Translations under genes and position numbers: made by a program | The notes under the pieces: model-generated | What the model was told of the DNA's origin: nothing | Databases searched by the model: none | What the model saw: the letters and a program-made list of their open reading frames with translations, nothing else | Part shown: positions 42,506 to 52,262 of the stretch, piece after piece | Position numbering within the stretch: position 1 is the first letter of the stretch | Layout: every line of letters starts with the position of its first letter | Assembly: GCA_945862435.1 (NCBI GenBank) | Contig: CAMAXX010000016.1 | Coordinates: 1-64,000 of the forward strand | DNA from: Pseudorhodobacter antarcticus | Lineage (GTDB): Bacteria > Pseudomonadota > Alphaproteobacteria > Rhodobacterales > Rhodobacteraceae | Length of the DNA: 64,000 nt | Reading direction: 5' to 3'

Positions 42506-45238
42506 GTGAGCGATCCAACCGATACCCCGCCAGACGCCCCCGAAAACAGTGGCGAAGGCGCAGTCCCCCGCGCCATTCATGACGGGCCGCAAATCGACAT
42601 CGCGGCGGAAATGAAAACCGCCTATCTGGACTATGCCATGTCGGTGATTGTATCCCGCGCGATCCCCGATCTGCGCGATGGTCTGAAACCCGTGCACCGC
42701 CGCATCCTGTTTGCCATGCACGAGGTGGGCAACACCCCCGACAAACCTTACCGCAAATCCTCACGCCCCGTGGCCGATACGATGGGCAAATACCACCCCC
42801 ACGGCGACAGCGCGATTTATGATGCGTTGGTGCGGATGGCGCAGCCATTTTCAATGTCGCTGGTGTTGCTGGACGGTCAGGGCAATTTCGGCAGTATGGA
42901 CGGCGACCCAGCGGCGGCGTTTCGTTATACTGAAGTGCGGATGGACAAGCCTGCCCTATCGCTGTTGGCCGATATCGACAAGGAAACCGTTGATTTTCAA
43001 GACAATTACGATGGCAAAGACCGCGAGCCAACGGTGCTTCCCGCGCGCTTTCCCAATATGCTGGTCAATGGGGCCGAGGGCATTGCCGTGGGTATGGCCA
43101 CGCGCATTCCGCCCCACAACCTTGGCGAAGTGATCGACGGCACGCTGGCGCTGATCGAGAACCCCGATTTGTCGGCCGAACGGCTGATGGAGATTATCCC
43201 CGCGCCCGATTTTCCAACGGGGGCCACGATTTTGGGCCGTTCTGGCGCGCGCAAAGCCTATCTTGAAGGGCGCGGCAGCGTGATCATTCGCGCCAAAACC
43301 CATATCGAAGAAATCCGCAAAGACCGCTGGGCAATTGTCATCGATGAGATGCCCTATCAGGTCAACAAGGCGCGGATGATTGAAACCATCGCCGAACTGG
43401 TGCGCGACAAGCGGCTGGAAGGCATCGCCCATATCCAAGACGAATCCGACCGCATCGGCGTGCGCGTTGTGATCGAACTTAAACGCGACGCCACCGCCGA
43501 TGTGGTGCTGAACCAGTTGTTCCGCTTTACACCCATGCAAACCAGCTTTGCCTGCAACATGCTGGCGCTGAATGGCGGGCGGCCCGAAACGCTGACCTTG
43601 CACGATTTTCTGCGCCATTTCATAACCTTCCGCGAAGAAGTTGTCGCGCGCCGCACCGCGTTCGAGCTGCGCCGCGCGCGCGAGCGCAGCCATATTCTGT
43701 GCGGCCTTGCCGTTGCAGTATCCAACGTAGACGAGGTGGTGGCCACCATCCGCTCCTCTGCCGACCCGTCCGAGGCGCGCGAACGCCTGATGACCCGTCG
43801 TTGGCCTGCGGGGGAAATCATCCCCTATATCAAGCTGATTGACGATCCCTCGCATCCCGTGAATGACGATGGCACCTATAACCTGTCGGAAATTCAGGCC
43901 CGCTCGATTTTGGATTTGCGTCTGCAACGCCTAACGGCGCTGGGCGTTACCGAAATTACAAACGAATTGCAGGAACTGGCTGCCAAGATCAAAGATTACT
44001 TGGAAATTCTGGGTAGCCGCGAGCGGATCATGGCCATCATCTCGGACGAACTGCGCGAAGTGAAAACAGCCTTTGCCGTGCCCCGCCGCACCGAAATCGT
44101 CGACTGGGGCGGCGATATGGACGATGAAGATTTGATCGAGCGCGAGGATATGGTCGTTACCATCACGAGCGGAGGCTATATCAAACGCACCAATCTGGCC
44201 GAGTTCCGCGCGCAAAATCGCGGCGGCAAGGGGCTATCATCGATGGCCACCAAAGAAGATGATGTTGTCACCACCCTGTTTGTGGCGAACACGCATACCA
44301 ACCTTTTGTTTTTCACCACCGATGGCATGGTGTATAAACTGAAAACATGGCGCCTGCCGTTGGCGGGCCGCACGGCCAAGGGCAAGGCCATGGTCAATAT
44401 TTTGCCCATCGCGCAGGGTATTTCTATTGCCGCCTTAATGCCTGTGGACGCGCCCGAAGAAGATTGGGACAACCTGCAAATTGTGTTTGCCACATCGGAC
44501 GGCGATGTGCGCCAGAACGATTTGTCCGATTTTGTAAACGTCAAACGCAACGGCAAAATCGCCATGAACCTGCCCGAAGGGGTGTCTTTGGTGAACGCCG
44601 CCATTGCGGATGAAAATGACGACATCATGTTGGTCACCGCCCTTGGCCGCGCGATCCGTTTCCCCACCACGGAAATTCGCGTGTTCAAATCGCGCGGATC
44701 GACGGGCGTGCGCGGTATTCGTTTGCAAGGCGAGGACAAGGTCGTGTCGATGTCGATCATTCGGCACTTTGAGGCGGATCCTGCACAGCGCGAAGCGTAC
44801 CTTAAACAGCGCCGCCTGATGGCTGGCGTGACCGAGGATGAGGTTGAGGCAGATGAAGAGGACGAGGCCGTGGCTGAAGGTCAACTTTCGACAGAGCGTT
44901 ACGCCGAAATGTCGGCGGCAGAAGACCTGATTTTGACCATCACCGCAGGCGGGGCGGGCAAACTGTCATCGTCCCACGGCTACCCCGTGCGCGGGCGCGG
45001 CGGCATGGGCGTGATGGCGATGGACAAGGCGATGCGCGGCGGCACGCTGGTCGCCTCCTTCCCCGTTGTGATGTCTGACCAGATCATGCTGGCCACATCC
45101 ACGGGCCAATCTATTCGCGTGCCTGTGGATCAGATCAGCTTCCGTTCCCGCGCGGCGGGCGGGGTCAAGGTGTTCAACGTTGGCACTGGCGAAGAAGTGG
45201 TATCCGTGGCCCGCGTGGCCGAGCAGGAAGAGGAATGA
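42506..45238 (+). CDS. gyrA: DNA gyrase subunit A
   Basis: A 910-residue type IIA topoisomerase subunit that cuts and rejoins DNA for negative supercoiling with GyrB. Catalytic Tyr141 is in FRYTEVRM. The quinolone-resistance region reads [12 protein letters not shown], with wild-type-like Ser102 and Asp106 (E. coli 83 and 87). The GyrA box is QNRGGKG near residue 570, at the start of the DNA-wrapping C-terminal domain. An acidic insert ([16 protein letters not shown]) lies between blades of that domain, as I recall from other Rhodobacterales. The start is GTG, preceded by AAAGG. It overlaps the next gene by 4 bases. Confidence 0.96.
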   Translation: MSDPTDTPPDAPENSGEGAVPRAIHDGPQIDIAAEMKTAYLDYAMSVIVSRAIPDLRDGLKPVHRRILFAMHEVGNTPDKPYRKSSRPVADTMGKYHPHGDSAIYDALVRMAQPFSMSLVLLDGQGNFGSMDGDPAAAFRYTEVRMDKPALSLLADIDKETVDFQDNYDGKDREPTVLPARFPNMLVNGAEGIAVGMATRIPPHNLGEVIDGTLALIENPDLSAERLMEIIPAPDFPTGATILGRSGARKAYLEGRGSVIIRAKTHIEEIRKDRWAIVIDEMPYQVNKARMIETIAELVRDKRLEGIAHIQDESDRIGVRVVIELKRDATADVVLNQLFRFTPMQTSFACNMLALNGGRPETLTLHDFLRHFITFREEVVARRTAFELRRARERSHILCGLAVAVSNVDEVVATIRSSADPSEARERLMTRRWPAGEIIPYIKLIDDPSHPVNDDGTYNLSEIQARSILDLRLQRLTALGVTEITNELQELAAKIKDYLEILGSRERIMAIISDELREVKTAFAVPRRTEIVDWGGDMDDEDLIEREDMVVTITSGGYIKRTNLAEFRAQNRGGKGLSSMATKEDDVVTTLFVANTHTNLLFFTTDGMVYKLKTWRLPLAGRTAKGKAMVNILPIAQGISIAALMPVDAPEEDWDNLQIVFATSDGDVRQNDLSDFVNVKRNGKIAMNLPEGVSLVNAAIADENDDIMLVTALGRAIRFPTTEIRVFKSRGSTGVRGIRLQGEDKVVSMSIIRHFEADPAQREAYLKQRRLMAGVTEDEVEADEEDEAVAEGQLSTERYAEMSAAEDLILTITAGGAGKLSSSHGYPVRGRGGMGVMAMDKAMRGGTLVASFPVVMSDQIMLATSTGQSIRVPVDQISFRSRAAGGVKVFNVGTGEEVVSVARVAEQEEE

Positions 45239-45555
45239 TAGAAACCCTGCAAGGGCGGCTTGAGCAACTTGCCGCCCTTGGCCAGACGATCAGCTATGGC
45301 GATTTGGCGCGGGAATTTGCGCTGCCAACACCCGCTATTCAATCCCTAACAGGGATGCTGGAAGGCCTGATGGAACGGGACGCCGCAGCAGGACGTCCGT
45401 TCTTGGCAGCAATGCTTGAGGGGCGTTTGGGCGATGGGATGCCCTCCTTGGGCTTTTTCGAGAAGGCCGCAGAGTTGGATGCCAATCTTACAGCCGACCC
45501 TGCCAAATTTGTGGCACAGCAACGTGCGGCTTTGTATAATTTTTATGTAAAATAG
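45235..45555 (+). CDS. Hypothetical protein coupled to gyrA
   Basis: A 106-residue protein whose ATG overlaps the gyrA stop (ATGA), so it is translationally coupled. The N-terminal part ([50 protein letters not shown]) looks like a winged-helix or helical DNA-binding-like fold. The C-terminal part ([23 protein letters not shown]) has a sequence shared with other short alphaproteobacterial proteins. No function is known to me. The fixed position after gyrA suggests a stable but minor role. Confidence 0.75.
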   Translation: MIETLQGRLEQLAALGQTISYGDLAREFALPTPAIQSLTGMLEGLMERDAAAGRPFLAAMLEGRLGDGMPSLGFFEKAAELDANLTADPAKFVAQQRAALYNFYVK

Positions 45556-45701
45556 CATGAATAAAGCTCATTTTCTGCGCACAAATGCACAAAGACCTGC
45601 GCATTTATCCCAATATGCACTATAGCACGCATGGGTTAGGGATGTATCTGTGACCCCGCCGCACGTGAGGGGCGCTTAGGGAAACATTGAAGGAAACGAA
45701 A

Positions 45702-46070
45702 ATGGACAAATTGAACGCCTATATCCCAACCATCGGCCGCGTACTTTTGGGTGTGCTGTTCTTAGTTGCTGGCATTGGTAAATTGGCTGGCGGCGTTGAA
45801 GGCTTTGCTGGCTATATTATGTCGGGCGGTCTGCCTGCATTCTTGGCATGGCCCGTCGTGCTGTTTGAAATTCTGGCTGGCATTGCGATCATTGTCGGCT
45901 ACCAAACGCGCTGGGTTGCGCTGGCTTTGGCGGCTTTCTGCTTGGTTTCGGGTATCATGTATCACGGAGCGGCTGACATGTCGGGCCTGCTGAAGAACAT
46001 CGCGCTAACGGGTGCCTTCCTGCGTTTGTACGCATCGGGCGCGGGCGCGCTTGCCATCGACAAAGCCTAA
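45702..46070 (+). CDS. DoxX-family membrane protein
   Basis: A 122-residue protein with four predicted membrane helices (about 10-28, 45-65, 70-88, 100-118), a typical DoxX layout: RVLLGVLFLVAGIGKLAGG, PVVLFEILAGIAIIVGYQTRWVALALAAF. Members are linked to redox stress or membrane quinones, but no reaction is settled. ATG at 45702 has AAGGA upstream; a TTG start 5 codons earlier is also open. A clear terminator follows at 46088-46118. Confidence 0.85.
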   Translation: MDKLNAYIPTIGRVLLGVLFLVAGIGKLAGGVEGFAGYIMSGGLPAFLAWPVVLFEILAGIAIIVGYQTRWVALALAAFCLVSGIMYHGAADMSGLLKNIALTGAFLRLYASGAGALAIDKA

Positions 46071-46087
46071 GCTTTTCGCCTGAATAC

Positions 46088-46118
46088 AAGGGCGGCCGTG
46101 CTTGGGCCGCCCTTTTTT
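46088..46118 (+). terminator. Rho-independent terminator after the DoxX gene
   Basis: AAGGGCGGCC (46088-46097) pairs with GGCCGCCCTT (46105-46114) and is followed by TTTTATTTTA. It lies between convergent genes and may serve both, although the T run is on the plus strand only. Confidence 0.9.
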
Positions 46119-46121
46119 ATT

Positions 46122-46808
46122 TTATTTCAGCCAGTTGTCGTAATCTGACACCAGCAAGTGCGTGGGGGCCACATCCTCGTCGATATCGGCAAAGCGTCCA
46201 ATCGGTTCGCGGAACACGTTGTCGGTGACATCATCGTTTACCGTCGATACCTCGCCAATCAGCACATCGCCGCCCTCGCCCCAAAAGGCGTGCCAATCGC
46301 CGGGCATCAAGGTTACAGATTCGCCAGGCGCAAGTTTCAACTTATCACCGGGCTTGTAGGGCCGCTCGATCCCATCGCAGCGCACCATGCCGCCTTTGTC
46401 TTCGGCGAAATTCCCCTGATCGTCTGATCCAAACAATTCCACCACCAGTGTGGCCCCGCCGCGGTTGATGATATCTTCGGCTTTAATCACATGGGTATGC
46501 ATGGGGGATAGCTGATCTTGGCGGGAAATCAGCAGCTTTTCGGCGTAACACATCCCGCCGCCGCGCTGTAAATCGGTAAGTTCTCCATTGCGCAGAGTGA
46601 ACAAGAACAGGCCCAATTCATCAAACCGCCCCTGCCCATAATCGGTGATATCCCAGCCGCAGCGCGATGAGATCACCTTTGCGGCTATACCCTGATTGGC
46701 AACAAACTGCTCGGGCGTCCAATTGGCAAAGGGTGGCAGAACAAAGCCGTAGTGGCGGATCATCTCATCCGCTGCGCCCATAATTTCGTTAATGCGTGAT
46801 CGTTTCAT
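46122..46808 (-). CDS. D-lyxose/D-mannose isomerase family protein
   Basis: A 228-residue cupin-fold sugar isomerase of the D-lyxose ketol-isomerase family. Metal-site residues are visible in SPMHTHVIKAEDIINRGG (two His and a Glu) and in ESVTLMPGDWHAFWGEG (His). Relatives interconvert D-lyxose and D-xylulose, or D-mannose and D-fructose. The start at 46808 has GGGAGGT just upstream, which is part of an inverted repeat. It is last in a two-gene minus-strand unit, following the glutamine amidotransferase-like gene by 34 bases. The gene pair is an odd combination, so the pathway is unclear. Confidence 0.84.
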   Translation of the reverse strand: MKRSRINEIMGAADEMIRHYGFVLPPFANWTPEQFVANQGIAAKVISSRCGWDITDYGQGRFDELGLFLFTLRNGELTDLQRGGGMCYAEKLLISRQDQLSPMHTHVIKAEDIINRGGATLVVELFGSDDQGNFAEDKGGMVRCDGIERPYKPGDKLKLAPGESVTLMPGDWHAFWGEGGDVLIGEVSTVNDDVTDNVFREPIGRFADIDEDVAPTHLLVSDYDNWLK

Positions 46809-46812
46809 ACAA

Positions 46813-46830
46813 ACCTCCCAATTTGGAGGT
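46813..46830. promoter_or_regulatory. Inverted repeat covering the ribosome site of the sugar isomerase gene
   Basis: ACCTCC (46813-46818) and GGAGGT (46825-46830) flank 6 bases. On the minus-strand mRNA the repeat pairs the GGGAGGT ribosome-binding sequence with an upstream ACCTCC, which could mask it and reduce translation; it could equally be a protein-binding site. Confidence 0.45.
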
Positions 46831-46842
46831 ATGTTAGCGGTA

Positions 46843-47667
46843 TCAGCCCGCGCAGGAAAGGGGTTCTTGCCCCCCCACATCCGCGCGCGCCACAACCTCA
46901 CCCCCGATAATGTCACCGCGCGCCCAAGCGCGGGCCGCATCGCCAAAGGCTACGAACAACTGACGCGAGACGCCGTCGTTTTCGGCGTTAAATTCGGGGT
47001 GCCATTGCACGGCAAGAGTAAAACCCGCAGCCCCTGCTACAAAAATCGCCTCGGGCGTGCCATCGGGGGCGTGGCCGTCGATCACAATGCGCGGGCCTGC
47101 GTCTTTGATACCCTGTCCGTGCAGCGTGTTCGTCATCACCTCATCTGCACCCATCAGGCGTGCGAATACCCCGCCTTTGGTGAACTGCACCGTATGGCGC
47201 AGGGCAAACACCTCTTCCAACGTGCCATCGGGGGGCATACGGTGGTTCATGCGGCCCGGAAGGTCGCGGATTTCAGGGTGCAGCGTGCCGCCCATGGCCA
47301 CATTCACCTCTTGAAAGCCACGGCAAATACCAAGGAACGGCTGACCCCGATCCACGCAAGCGCGGATCAAAGGCAGCGTAATGGCATCGCGGCCACGGTC
47401 AAAGACGCCATGCGCTGGGGTTGCCGCCTCGCCGTATTCTTCGGGGTGGATATTGGGCTGCCCACCCGTCAGCAAAAATCCATCGCAGGCGTCAAGCAAA
47501 TCGGCGACAGTTGTGGTGCTGGGATCGGTCGGAATAATCAGCGGCACACAGCCCGCCACCGCAAGCACCGCCTGTGCATTCATCAGACCAGACCCATGCA
47601 CCATATAGCGGTGGTTGATCTGATGTAGGTTAGAGATAATGCCGATGATTGGCTTATTGCGGGACAT
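46843..47667 (-). CDS. Gamma-glutamyl-gamma-aminobutyrate hydrolase family (PuuD-like) protein
   Basis: A 274-residue class I glutamine-amidotransferase fold hydrolase. The nucleophile is Cys115 in FLGICRGFQE, and the His-Glu pair is in AVQWHPEF. PIIGIISNLHQI at the N-terminus and GFLLTGGQPNIHPEEY complete the family pattern. PuuD splits gamma-glutamyl-GABA in putrescine breakdown; other members act on other gamma-glutamyl amides. No other put or puu genes flank it. It is co-transcribed with the sugar isomerase gene. Confidence 0.88.
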   Translation of the reverse strand: MSRNKPIIGIISNLHQINHRYMVHGSGLMNAQAVLAVAGCVPLIIPTDPSTTTVADLLDACDGFLLTGGQPNIHPEEYGEAATPAHGVFDRGRDAITLPLIRACVDRGQPFLGICRGFQEVNVAMGGTLHPEIRDLPGRMNHRMPPDGTLEEVFALRHTVQFTKGGVFARLMGADEVMTNTLHGQGIKDAGPRIVIDGHAPDGTPEAIFVAGAAGFTLAVQWHPEFNAENDGVSRQLFVAFGDAARAWARGDIIGGEVVARADVGGQEPLSCAG

Positions 47668-47811
47668 AGTGCGGCCTAAATGTACAGATGCTACGTTTAT
47701 ACCAAGTATTAGGTTAAAGTGAAGGTAACCGCGCCGATAAAATATGACAGATATGTGATTTGTCTATCTGGGCCCTGCGCTGCATGCAGTTTGCACCAAA
47801 TGGAGGCGCTG

Positions 47812-48198
47812 ATGAAACGTTTTGCCAAGGCTACCACGATGATTGCAGCCGCAACTGCTGTTACCTTCAGTTTGACCGCTGGCGCAGTGCTGGCGCAAGA
47901 TAAGGTGGATCACTCTGCCCACGCGGGGCAAAGTATGCCCAGCGCGCCTTGGGCCATGGCCTATAGCGCCGCCAACGCCGTGATGCATGCAGGCATGGCG
48001 ATTACCTATTCGGAAAACCCAGACCTTGATTTTGCCCGCGCCATGCTGGCCCATCACCAAGGGGCAGTTGCGATGGCGCAAATCCAATTGCAGCATGGAA
48101 CTGACCCAGAAATGCGCGCGCTTGCGCAGGTAATCATCGACGCGCAAGCCGCCGAGATTGCGCAAATGCAGGCCTTTATCGCCAAACTGGGTGGCTGA
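47812..48198 (+). CDS. DUF305 family exported protein
   Basis: A 128-residue protein with signal peptide (KATTMIAAATAVTFSLTAGAVLA) and a mature helical bundle of DUF305: NPDLDFARAMLAHHQGAVAMAQIQLQHGTDPEMRALAQVIIDAQAAEIAQMQAFI. The HHQGA and EIAQM motifs are the usual metal-binding-like signature, and a His-rich stretch (DHSAHAGQSM) precedes. A copper- or metal-related periplasmic role is suspected for the family. The start at 47812 is fixed by GGAGG 5 bases upstream. Confidence 0.88.
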   Translation: MKRFAKATTMIAAATAVTFSLTAGAVLAQDKVDHSAHAGQSMPSAPWAMAYSAANAVMHAGMAITYSENPDLDFARAMLAHHQGAVAMAQIQLQHGTDPEMRALAQVIIDAQAAEIAQMQAFIAKLGG

Positions 48199-48255
48199 TA
48201 GGGCCAGAGGGCGTCACGCTTTGCTTAGGCGCTTAAAACAAGGCAGACAGGCGGT

Positions 48256-49191
48256 ATGAGCCTTACAACAAGCCCGCGCAATAATCTGATCGGCATTGCC
48301 TTTATGCTGGGGGCCATGGCCAGCCTGCCGTTTATTGATGTGTTCGCCAAAATTTTGGGCGCGGGCGGTATTCCCATCGTGCAAATCGCCTTTGCCCGCA
48401 TGGCGTTTGGCGCGCTGACGTCCCTGCCCTTTGCCCTACGCGGCGCAGTGGGCGCGGGGTCTGTAGCCAGCCTTTGGCCGCAGCAGATTGGGGTGCATAC
48501 ACTGCGCGCAGCGCTGCTGACGGCGGCGACGTTTTTGTTCTTTTCCAGCCTGAAAACGCTGCCCATTGCCGATGCTTTGGCGATTTTCTTTGTGCAGCCC
48601 ATTATAGTCACGGCCCTAGGCGCGCTGATCCTGCGCGAGGCTGTAGACGCACGGCGCTGGGGCGCGGTGGCGCTGGGATTTGTCGGGATCTTGGTGATCT
48701 TGCGGCCTGGCATGGTCGCCATTTCGGCGGGCAGTTTGCTGGCGCTGGGTGCGGGCGTGGCGCTGGCGCTGTATTTCCTGCTGTCGCGCTGGGTGGCGGG
48801 CGGGGCATCGGCCATTGCAGTGATCTTCCAGACGAACATGATCGCGGCAGTGGCACTGGCCTGCCTTATGCCGTGGGCCTGGACACCCCCAAACCCCACC
48901 GAGTGGGCTATGCTGGCCGCCTTGGGCGCGATTGCCAGCTTTGGCCATTTTCTGATTTTGCGCGCCTATGATCATGCCGAAGCCAGCCTTTTGGCCCCGC
49001 TGGCCTATAGTGAAATGATTATGGCAACGATATTGGGCTGGCTGGTTTTTGACGACTTTCCAGATAGTTACACCTTTGCAGGGGTTGGAATTCTGATCGC
49101 GGCTGGCCTGGTTCTGGCATGGCCCACCGCTGCGCGCGCGCCGATATCTAGCCCCGCAGCCAGCCTTGCGCGCCCGCCCCCGCACGATTAA
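48256..49191 (+). CDS. DMT-superfamily (EamA) transporter
   Basis: A 311-residue membrane protein with ten predicted helices in two EamA repeats (about 8-145 and 150-295). Features: FMLGAMASLPFIDVFAKILGAGGIP, TALGALILREAVDARRWGAVALGFVGILVILRP at the end of repeat 1, and LLAPLAYSEMIMATILGWLVFDDFPD in repeat 2. It is probably an exporter of amino acids or metabolites; the substrate cannot be told. It starts 57 bases after the DUF305 gene, and the ABC exporter follows after 9 bases. Confidence 0.87.
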   Translation: MSLTTSPRNNLIGIAFMLGAMASLPFIDVFAKILGAGGIPIVQIAFARMAFGALTSLPFALRGAVGAGSVASLWPQQIGVHTLRAALLTAATFLFFSSLKTLPIADALAIFFVQPIIVTALGALILREAVDARRWGAVALGFVGILVILRPGMVAISAGSLLALGAGVALALYFLLSRWVAGGASAIAVIFQTNMIAAVALACLMPWAWTPPNPTEWAMLAALGAIASFGHFLILRAYDHAEASLLAPLAYSEMIMATILGWLVFDDFPDSYTFAGVGILIAAGLVLAWPTAARAPISSPAASLARPPPHD

Positions 49192-49200
49192 GTATGCGTC

Positions 49201-50955
49201 ATGGATGCGCCGCTTCCCAACCTGACACGCCGCTTTTGGCGCGATTATTTGCGCCCCGAATGGGGTTGGCTGGGCCTTGGCTTTGGTCTGATGATGATCG
49301 AAGGTGCAGCGCTGGGCGCGCTGTCTTATCTGCTAAAACCCCTGTTTGACCAAGTGTTCAAACCCGGCGGGCAAGACGCGCTGGTTTGGGTGGGCGGGGC
49401 GATCTTTGCCCTTTTCGCGGTGCGCGCGATCTGCGTTATAGCTTCGCGCACGCTGATGTCATCTATCGCACAGCGGGTGTCGGCGCGTATGCAAGGCGGC
49501 CTTTTGGCCCATATTCTGCGGCTGGATCAGGCGTTCTTTCACGACCATTCGCCAGGCATGCTGATTGAACGGGTGCAGGGCGATACGCTGGCGGTGCAGG
49601 GGCTGTGGGCATCGGTTGTCACGGGCGTTGGGCGTGATGCGCTGGGGCTTGTGGCGCTGCTGGCAGTGGCCCTGTCCATCGACGTTGTGTGGACATTGGC
49701 CGCGCTCATCGGGGCGCCCCTGCTGATCTTGCCCTCGGTGCTGGTGCAACGCTATGTGCGGCGCACATCGGGCCATATCCGCGACCAAGCGGGCCTGCGC
49801 GCCACGCGGCTGGACGAAATTTTTCATGGCATTCAGTCTGTCAAACTGAACAGGCTAGAGGTATATCAGATCCAGCGCTACGGGCGCGTGCTGGGCAGCA
49901 TTCAGCGCGCCGAGGTAAAATCGGCCGCGGGGCGCAATTTGATGCCCGCGATGATTGATCTAATCACGGGGCTTGGCTTTTTCGCGGTGCTGTGGATGGC
50001 AGGGGACAAGATTGCATCGGGCGCGCGCACGACAGGCGAGTTTATGTCGTTTTTCACGGCCATGTCGCTAACCTTTCAGCCGCTGCGCAGGCTGGGCGAA
50101 TTGTCGGGCACATGGACAGTGGCCAAAGCCAGCCTTGCGCGGATTTACAGCCTGCTAGACCGCGCCCCGCTGGGCCAGCGGCCCGCCATCAGCGCCGCCC
50201 TGCCGCAGGGCGCGCCTGAGATTGTGTTTGACGATGTGGTCTTTGCCCATGGTGCGGCGCCCGTGCTGCGCGGGCTGTCTTTTTGCGCGCCTGCGGGCAA
50301 AGTTACCGCGATTGTCGGGCAGTCTGGTGCGGGCAAATCCACGCTGTTTCATCTGCTGACAGGGCTGTATGACCCCAGCGCAGGCCGCATTATGTGCGGC
50401 GGGATTGATACGCAGACCATCGCCCTGCCCGATCTGCGCGCGCTGTTTGCATCCGTGGCGCAAGATGCGGCGCTGTTTGACGAAACCTTGCGCGACAATA
50501 TCCTTTTGGGGCGCGAAGAGAATGCGCTGCATCTGTCTGACGCACTGGCCGCGGCCAAAGTGGACACTTTCCTGCCCAGCCTGCCAAACGGGCTGGACAC
50601 GCCGGTTGGCCCGCGCGGCAGCGCTCTGTCAGGGGGGCAGCGCCAGCGCGTGGCGATTGCCCGCGCGCTGTATGCCCAAGCCCCCGGGCTATTGCTGGAC
50701 GAGGCGACATCGGCGCTGGATGCAGGATCAGAAACCGCCGTGACCGAGGCACTGACGGCGGCCTCGACCGCGCGGGCGGGCGGGCGCACCACCTTGGTGA
50801 TCGTCCATCGCCTTGCCACTATCCGGCATGCTGATAAGATTATCGTGCTGGACAGCGGCAGATTGGCTGAAGAAGGCACTCATGATGAATTAATCGTCAA
50901 GGGCGGGATTTATGCCCAGTTATGCGCCCTGCAATTTGCCAAGGAACCCGCTTGA
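49201..50955 (+). CDS. MsbA-like ABC exporter (fused membrane and ATPase domains)
   Basis: A 584-residue half-transporter. The N-terminal membrane domain has six helices (about 20-310), and the C-terminal ATPase has Walker A VGQSGAGKST, Q-loop VAQDAALFDETLRDNIL, signature LSGGQRQRVAIARAL, Walker B LLLDEATSALD and the switch His in VIVHRLATIRHAD. The length and layout fit lipid flippases of the MsbA type or related multidrug exporters. Its stop overlaps the ygfZ start by one base (TGATG, 50953-50957). Confidence 0.88.
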   Translation: MDAPLPNLTRRFWRDYLRPEWGWLGLGFGLMMIEGAALGALSYLLKPLFDQVFKPGGQDALVWVGGAIFALFAVRAICVIASRTLMSSIAQRVSARMQGGLLAHILRLDQAFFHDHSPGMLIERVQGDTLAVQGLWASVVTGVGRDALGLVALLAVALSIDVVWTLAALIGAPLLILPSVLVQRYVRRTSGHIRDQAGLRATRLDEIFHGIQSVKLNRLEVYQIQRYGRVLGSIQRAEVKSAAGRNLMPAMIDLITGLGFFAVLWMAGDKIASGARTTGEFMSFFTAMSLTFQPLRRLGELSGTWTVAKASLARIYSLLDRAPLGQRPAISAALPQGAPEIVFDDVVFAHGAAPVLRGLSFCAPAGKVTAIVGQSGAGKSTLFHLLTGLYDPSAGRIMCGGIDTQTIALPDLRALFASVAQDAALFDETLRDNILLGREENALHLSDALAAAKVDTFLPSLPNGLDTPVGPRGSALSGGQRQRVAIARALYAQAPGLLLDEATSALDAGSETAVTEALTAASTARAGGRTTLVIVHRLATIRHADKIIVLDSGRLAEEGTHDELIVKGGIYAQLCALQFAKEPA

Positions 50956-51686
50956 TGCGTAGCATTTTTTCGATAACAGGCGCAGATCGGTTGACCTTTT
51001 TGCAAGGGCTGCTGTCAGGCGATGTACTGGGCCTGACACAAGACGGCATTGTTTATGCCGCGTTGCTTTCCCCCCAGGGCAAGTATCTGGCGGACATGTT
51101 TGTGATTGCGCAAGGTGGCGCGCTGTATTTGGATATGGACGCCAACATTGCCGCCGCCACTGTTCAGCGGCTGAACATGTACCGGCTGCGCGCAGATGTT
51201 CACATTGCGCCCAGTGACATCAGCGTGACGCGCGGCGTGGATGCCCCGCTCGACGGTGCCTTTGCCGATCCGCGCCACCCTGCCCTTGGTTGGCGCATTT
51301 ATGGCGCGCCGCAACCTGAGCCCGCTGTCGATTGGGACGCATTGCGCGTGGCCCATATGATCCCGCAAACGGGGATCGAATTGACCCCGAATGACACCTA
51401 TATCCTAGAGGCGGGGTTTGATCGCCTGAACGGCGTATCATTCCGCAAAGGCTGCTATGTGGGCCAAGAGGTGACCGCGCGGATGCGGCATAAGACCGAA
51501 TTGAAAAAGGGTTTGGTCCGGGTTGCAATTGATGGGGCCGCGCCTGTAGGCACGCCCATAATGGCAGGGGATCGCACCGCTGGCACGCTGTTTACACAAA
51601 GCGGCGGCTTTGCCCTTGCGCATCTGCGCCTAGAATGGGCTGCGGGCGAAATGCAGGCGGGCGATGCCCGCCTGACTTTGGTTTAG
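50955..51686 (+). CDS. ygfZ: Folate-binding Fe-S cluster maintenance protein YgfZ
   Basis: A 243-residue protein of the GcvT-like YgfZ family, which uses folate to repair or assemble Fe-S proteins. The hallmark KGCYVGQE (165-172) and FDRLNGVSFRKG are present, and the N-terminal ITGADRLTFLQGLLSGDV is typical. The start at 50955 overlaps the exporter stop, indicating coupled translation. A perfect 16-base tandem duplication spans its stop codon (51672-51703). Confidence 0.92.
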   Translation: MRSIFSITGADRLTFLQGLLSGDVLGLTQDGIVYAALLSPQGKYLADMFVIAQGGALYLDMDANIAAATVQRLNMYRLRADVHIAPSDISVTRGVDAPLDGAFADPRHPALGWRIYGAPQPEPAVDWDALRVAHMIPQTGIELTPNDTYILEAGFDRLNGVSFRKGCYVGQEVTARMRHKTELKKGLVRVAIDGAAPVGTPIMAGDRTAGTLFTQSGGFALAHLRLEWAAGEMQAGDARLTLV

Positions 51687-51703
51687 GCTGACTTTGGTTT
51701 AGG
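51672..51703. repeat. 16-base tandem duplication across the ygfZ stop and efp end
   Basis: CTGACTTTGGTTTAGG occurs twice in tandem (51672-51687, 51688-51703). The first copy contains the ygfZ stop; the second enters the 3' end of the convergent efp gene (stop at 51699). Neither protein is altered in its recognisable core. Confidence 0.95.
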
Positions 51704-52262
51704 CGCGTTCGGAATATTCCATCAGTTCGGTATGAACGATGATATCTTCATCCGTGCCGATAAAGGGCGGAACCATAATGCGCAGACCATTGTCCAAAAT
51801 CGCAGGCTTGTAGCTCGACGTCGCAGTTTGCCCCTTTTGCACGGGCTCTGTATCAACAACTTTGCAGCGTACTTTTTGGGGCAAGGTCACGTTCAGGGCT
51901 TCTTCTCCAAAATAGTTGATGGTCGCCGTCATGCCGTCTTGCAAGAAAGGCCGACGATCACCCAGCAGTTCGGCGTCAATCTCAACCTGCTCGAAGGTTT
52001 CAGCATCCATAAACACCAACCGCCCATCGGTTTCGTACAAAAACTGCTGGTCTTTGTTTTCCAACTCGACCCGTTCAACCTTGTCTTCTGAACGAAAGCG
52101 TTCGTTCAGCTTTCGCCCATCGCGCAGGTTTTTCAATTCGACCTGCGCAAAAGCCCCGCCTTTGCCAGGTTTGACATGGTTGACCTTGACCGAGGCCCAA
52201 AGCCCCCCATCATGTTCAATGATGGTTCCAGGCTTAATTTCGTTTCCGTTAATTTTGGGCAT
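51699..52262 (-). CDS. efp: Translation elongation factor P
   Basis: A 187-residue EF-P that relieves ribosome stalling at polyproline. Three beta-barrel domains follow: the KOW-like N-domain, OB domain II and domain III ([40 protein letters not shown]). The modified loop reads VKPGKGGAF with Lys34, the residue beta-lysylated in E. coli by EpmA/EpmB. An EpmB-like enzyme is encoded at 41.3 kb. The true start is ATG at 52262; a 67-codon upstream extension of the frame is spurious. Confidence 0.95.
   Translation of the reverse strand: MPKINGNEIKPGTIIEHDGGLWASVKVNHVKPGKGGAFAQVELKNLRDGRKLNERFRSEDKVERVELENKDQQFLYETDGRLVFMDAETFEQVEIDAELLGDRRPFLQDGMTATINYFGEEALNVTLPQKVRCKVVDTEPVQKGQTATSSYKPAILDNGLRIMVPPFIGTDEDIIVHTELMEYSERA

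Noticed and set aside
42956..43927. 323-codon frame antisense to gyrA
   Set aside because: It lies wholly within the certain gyrA gene and has no recognisable domain.
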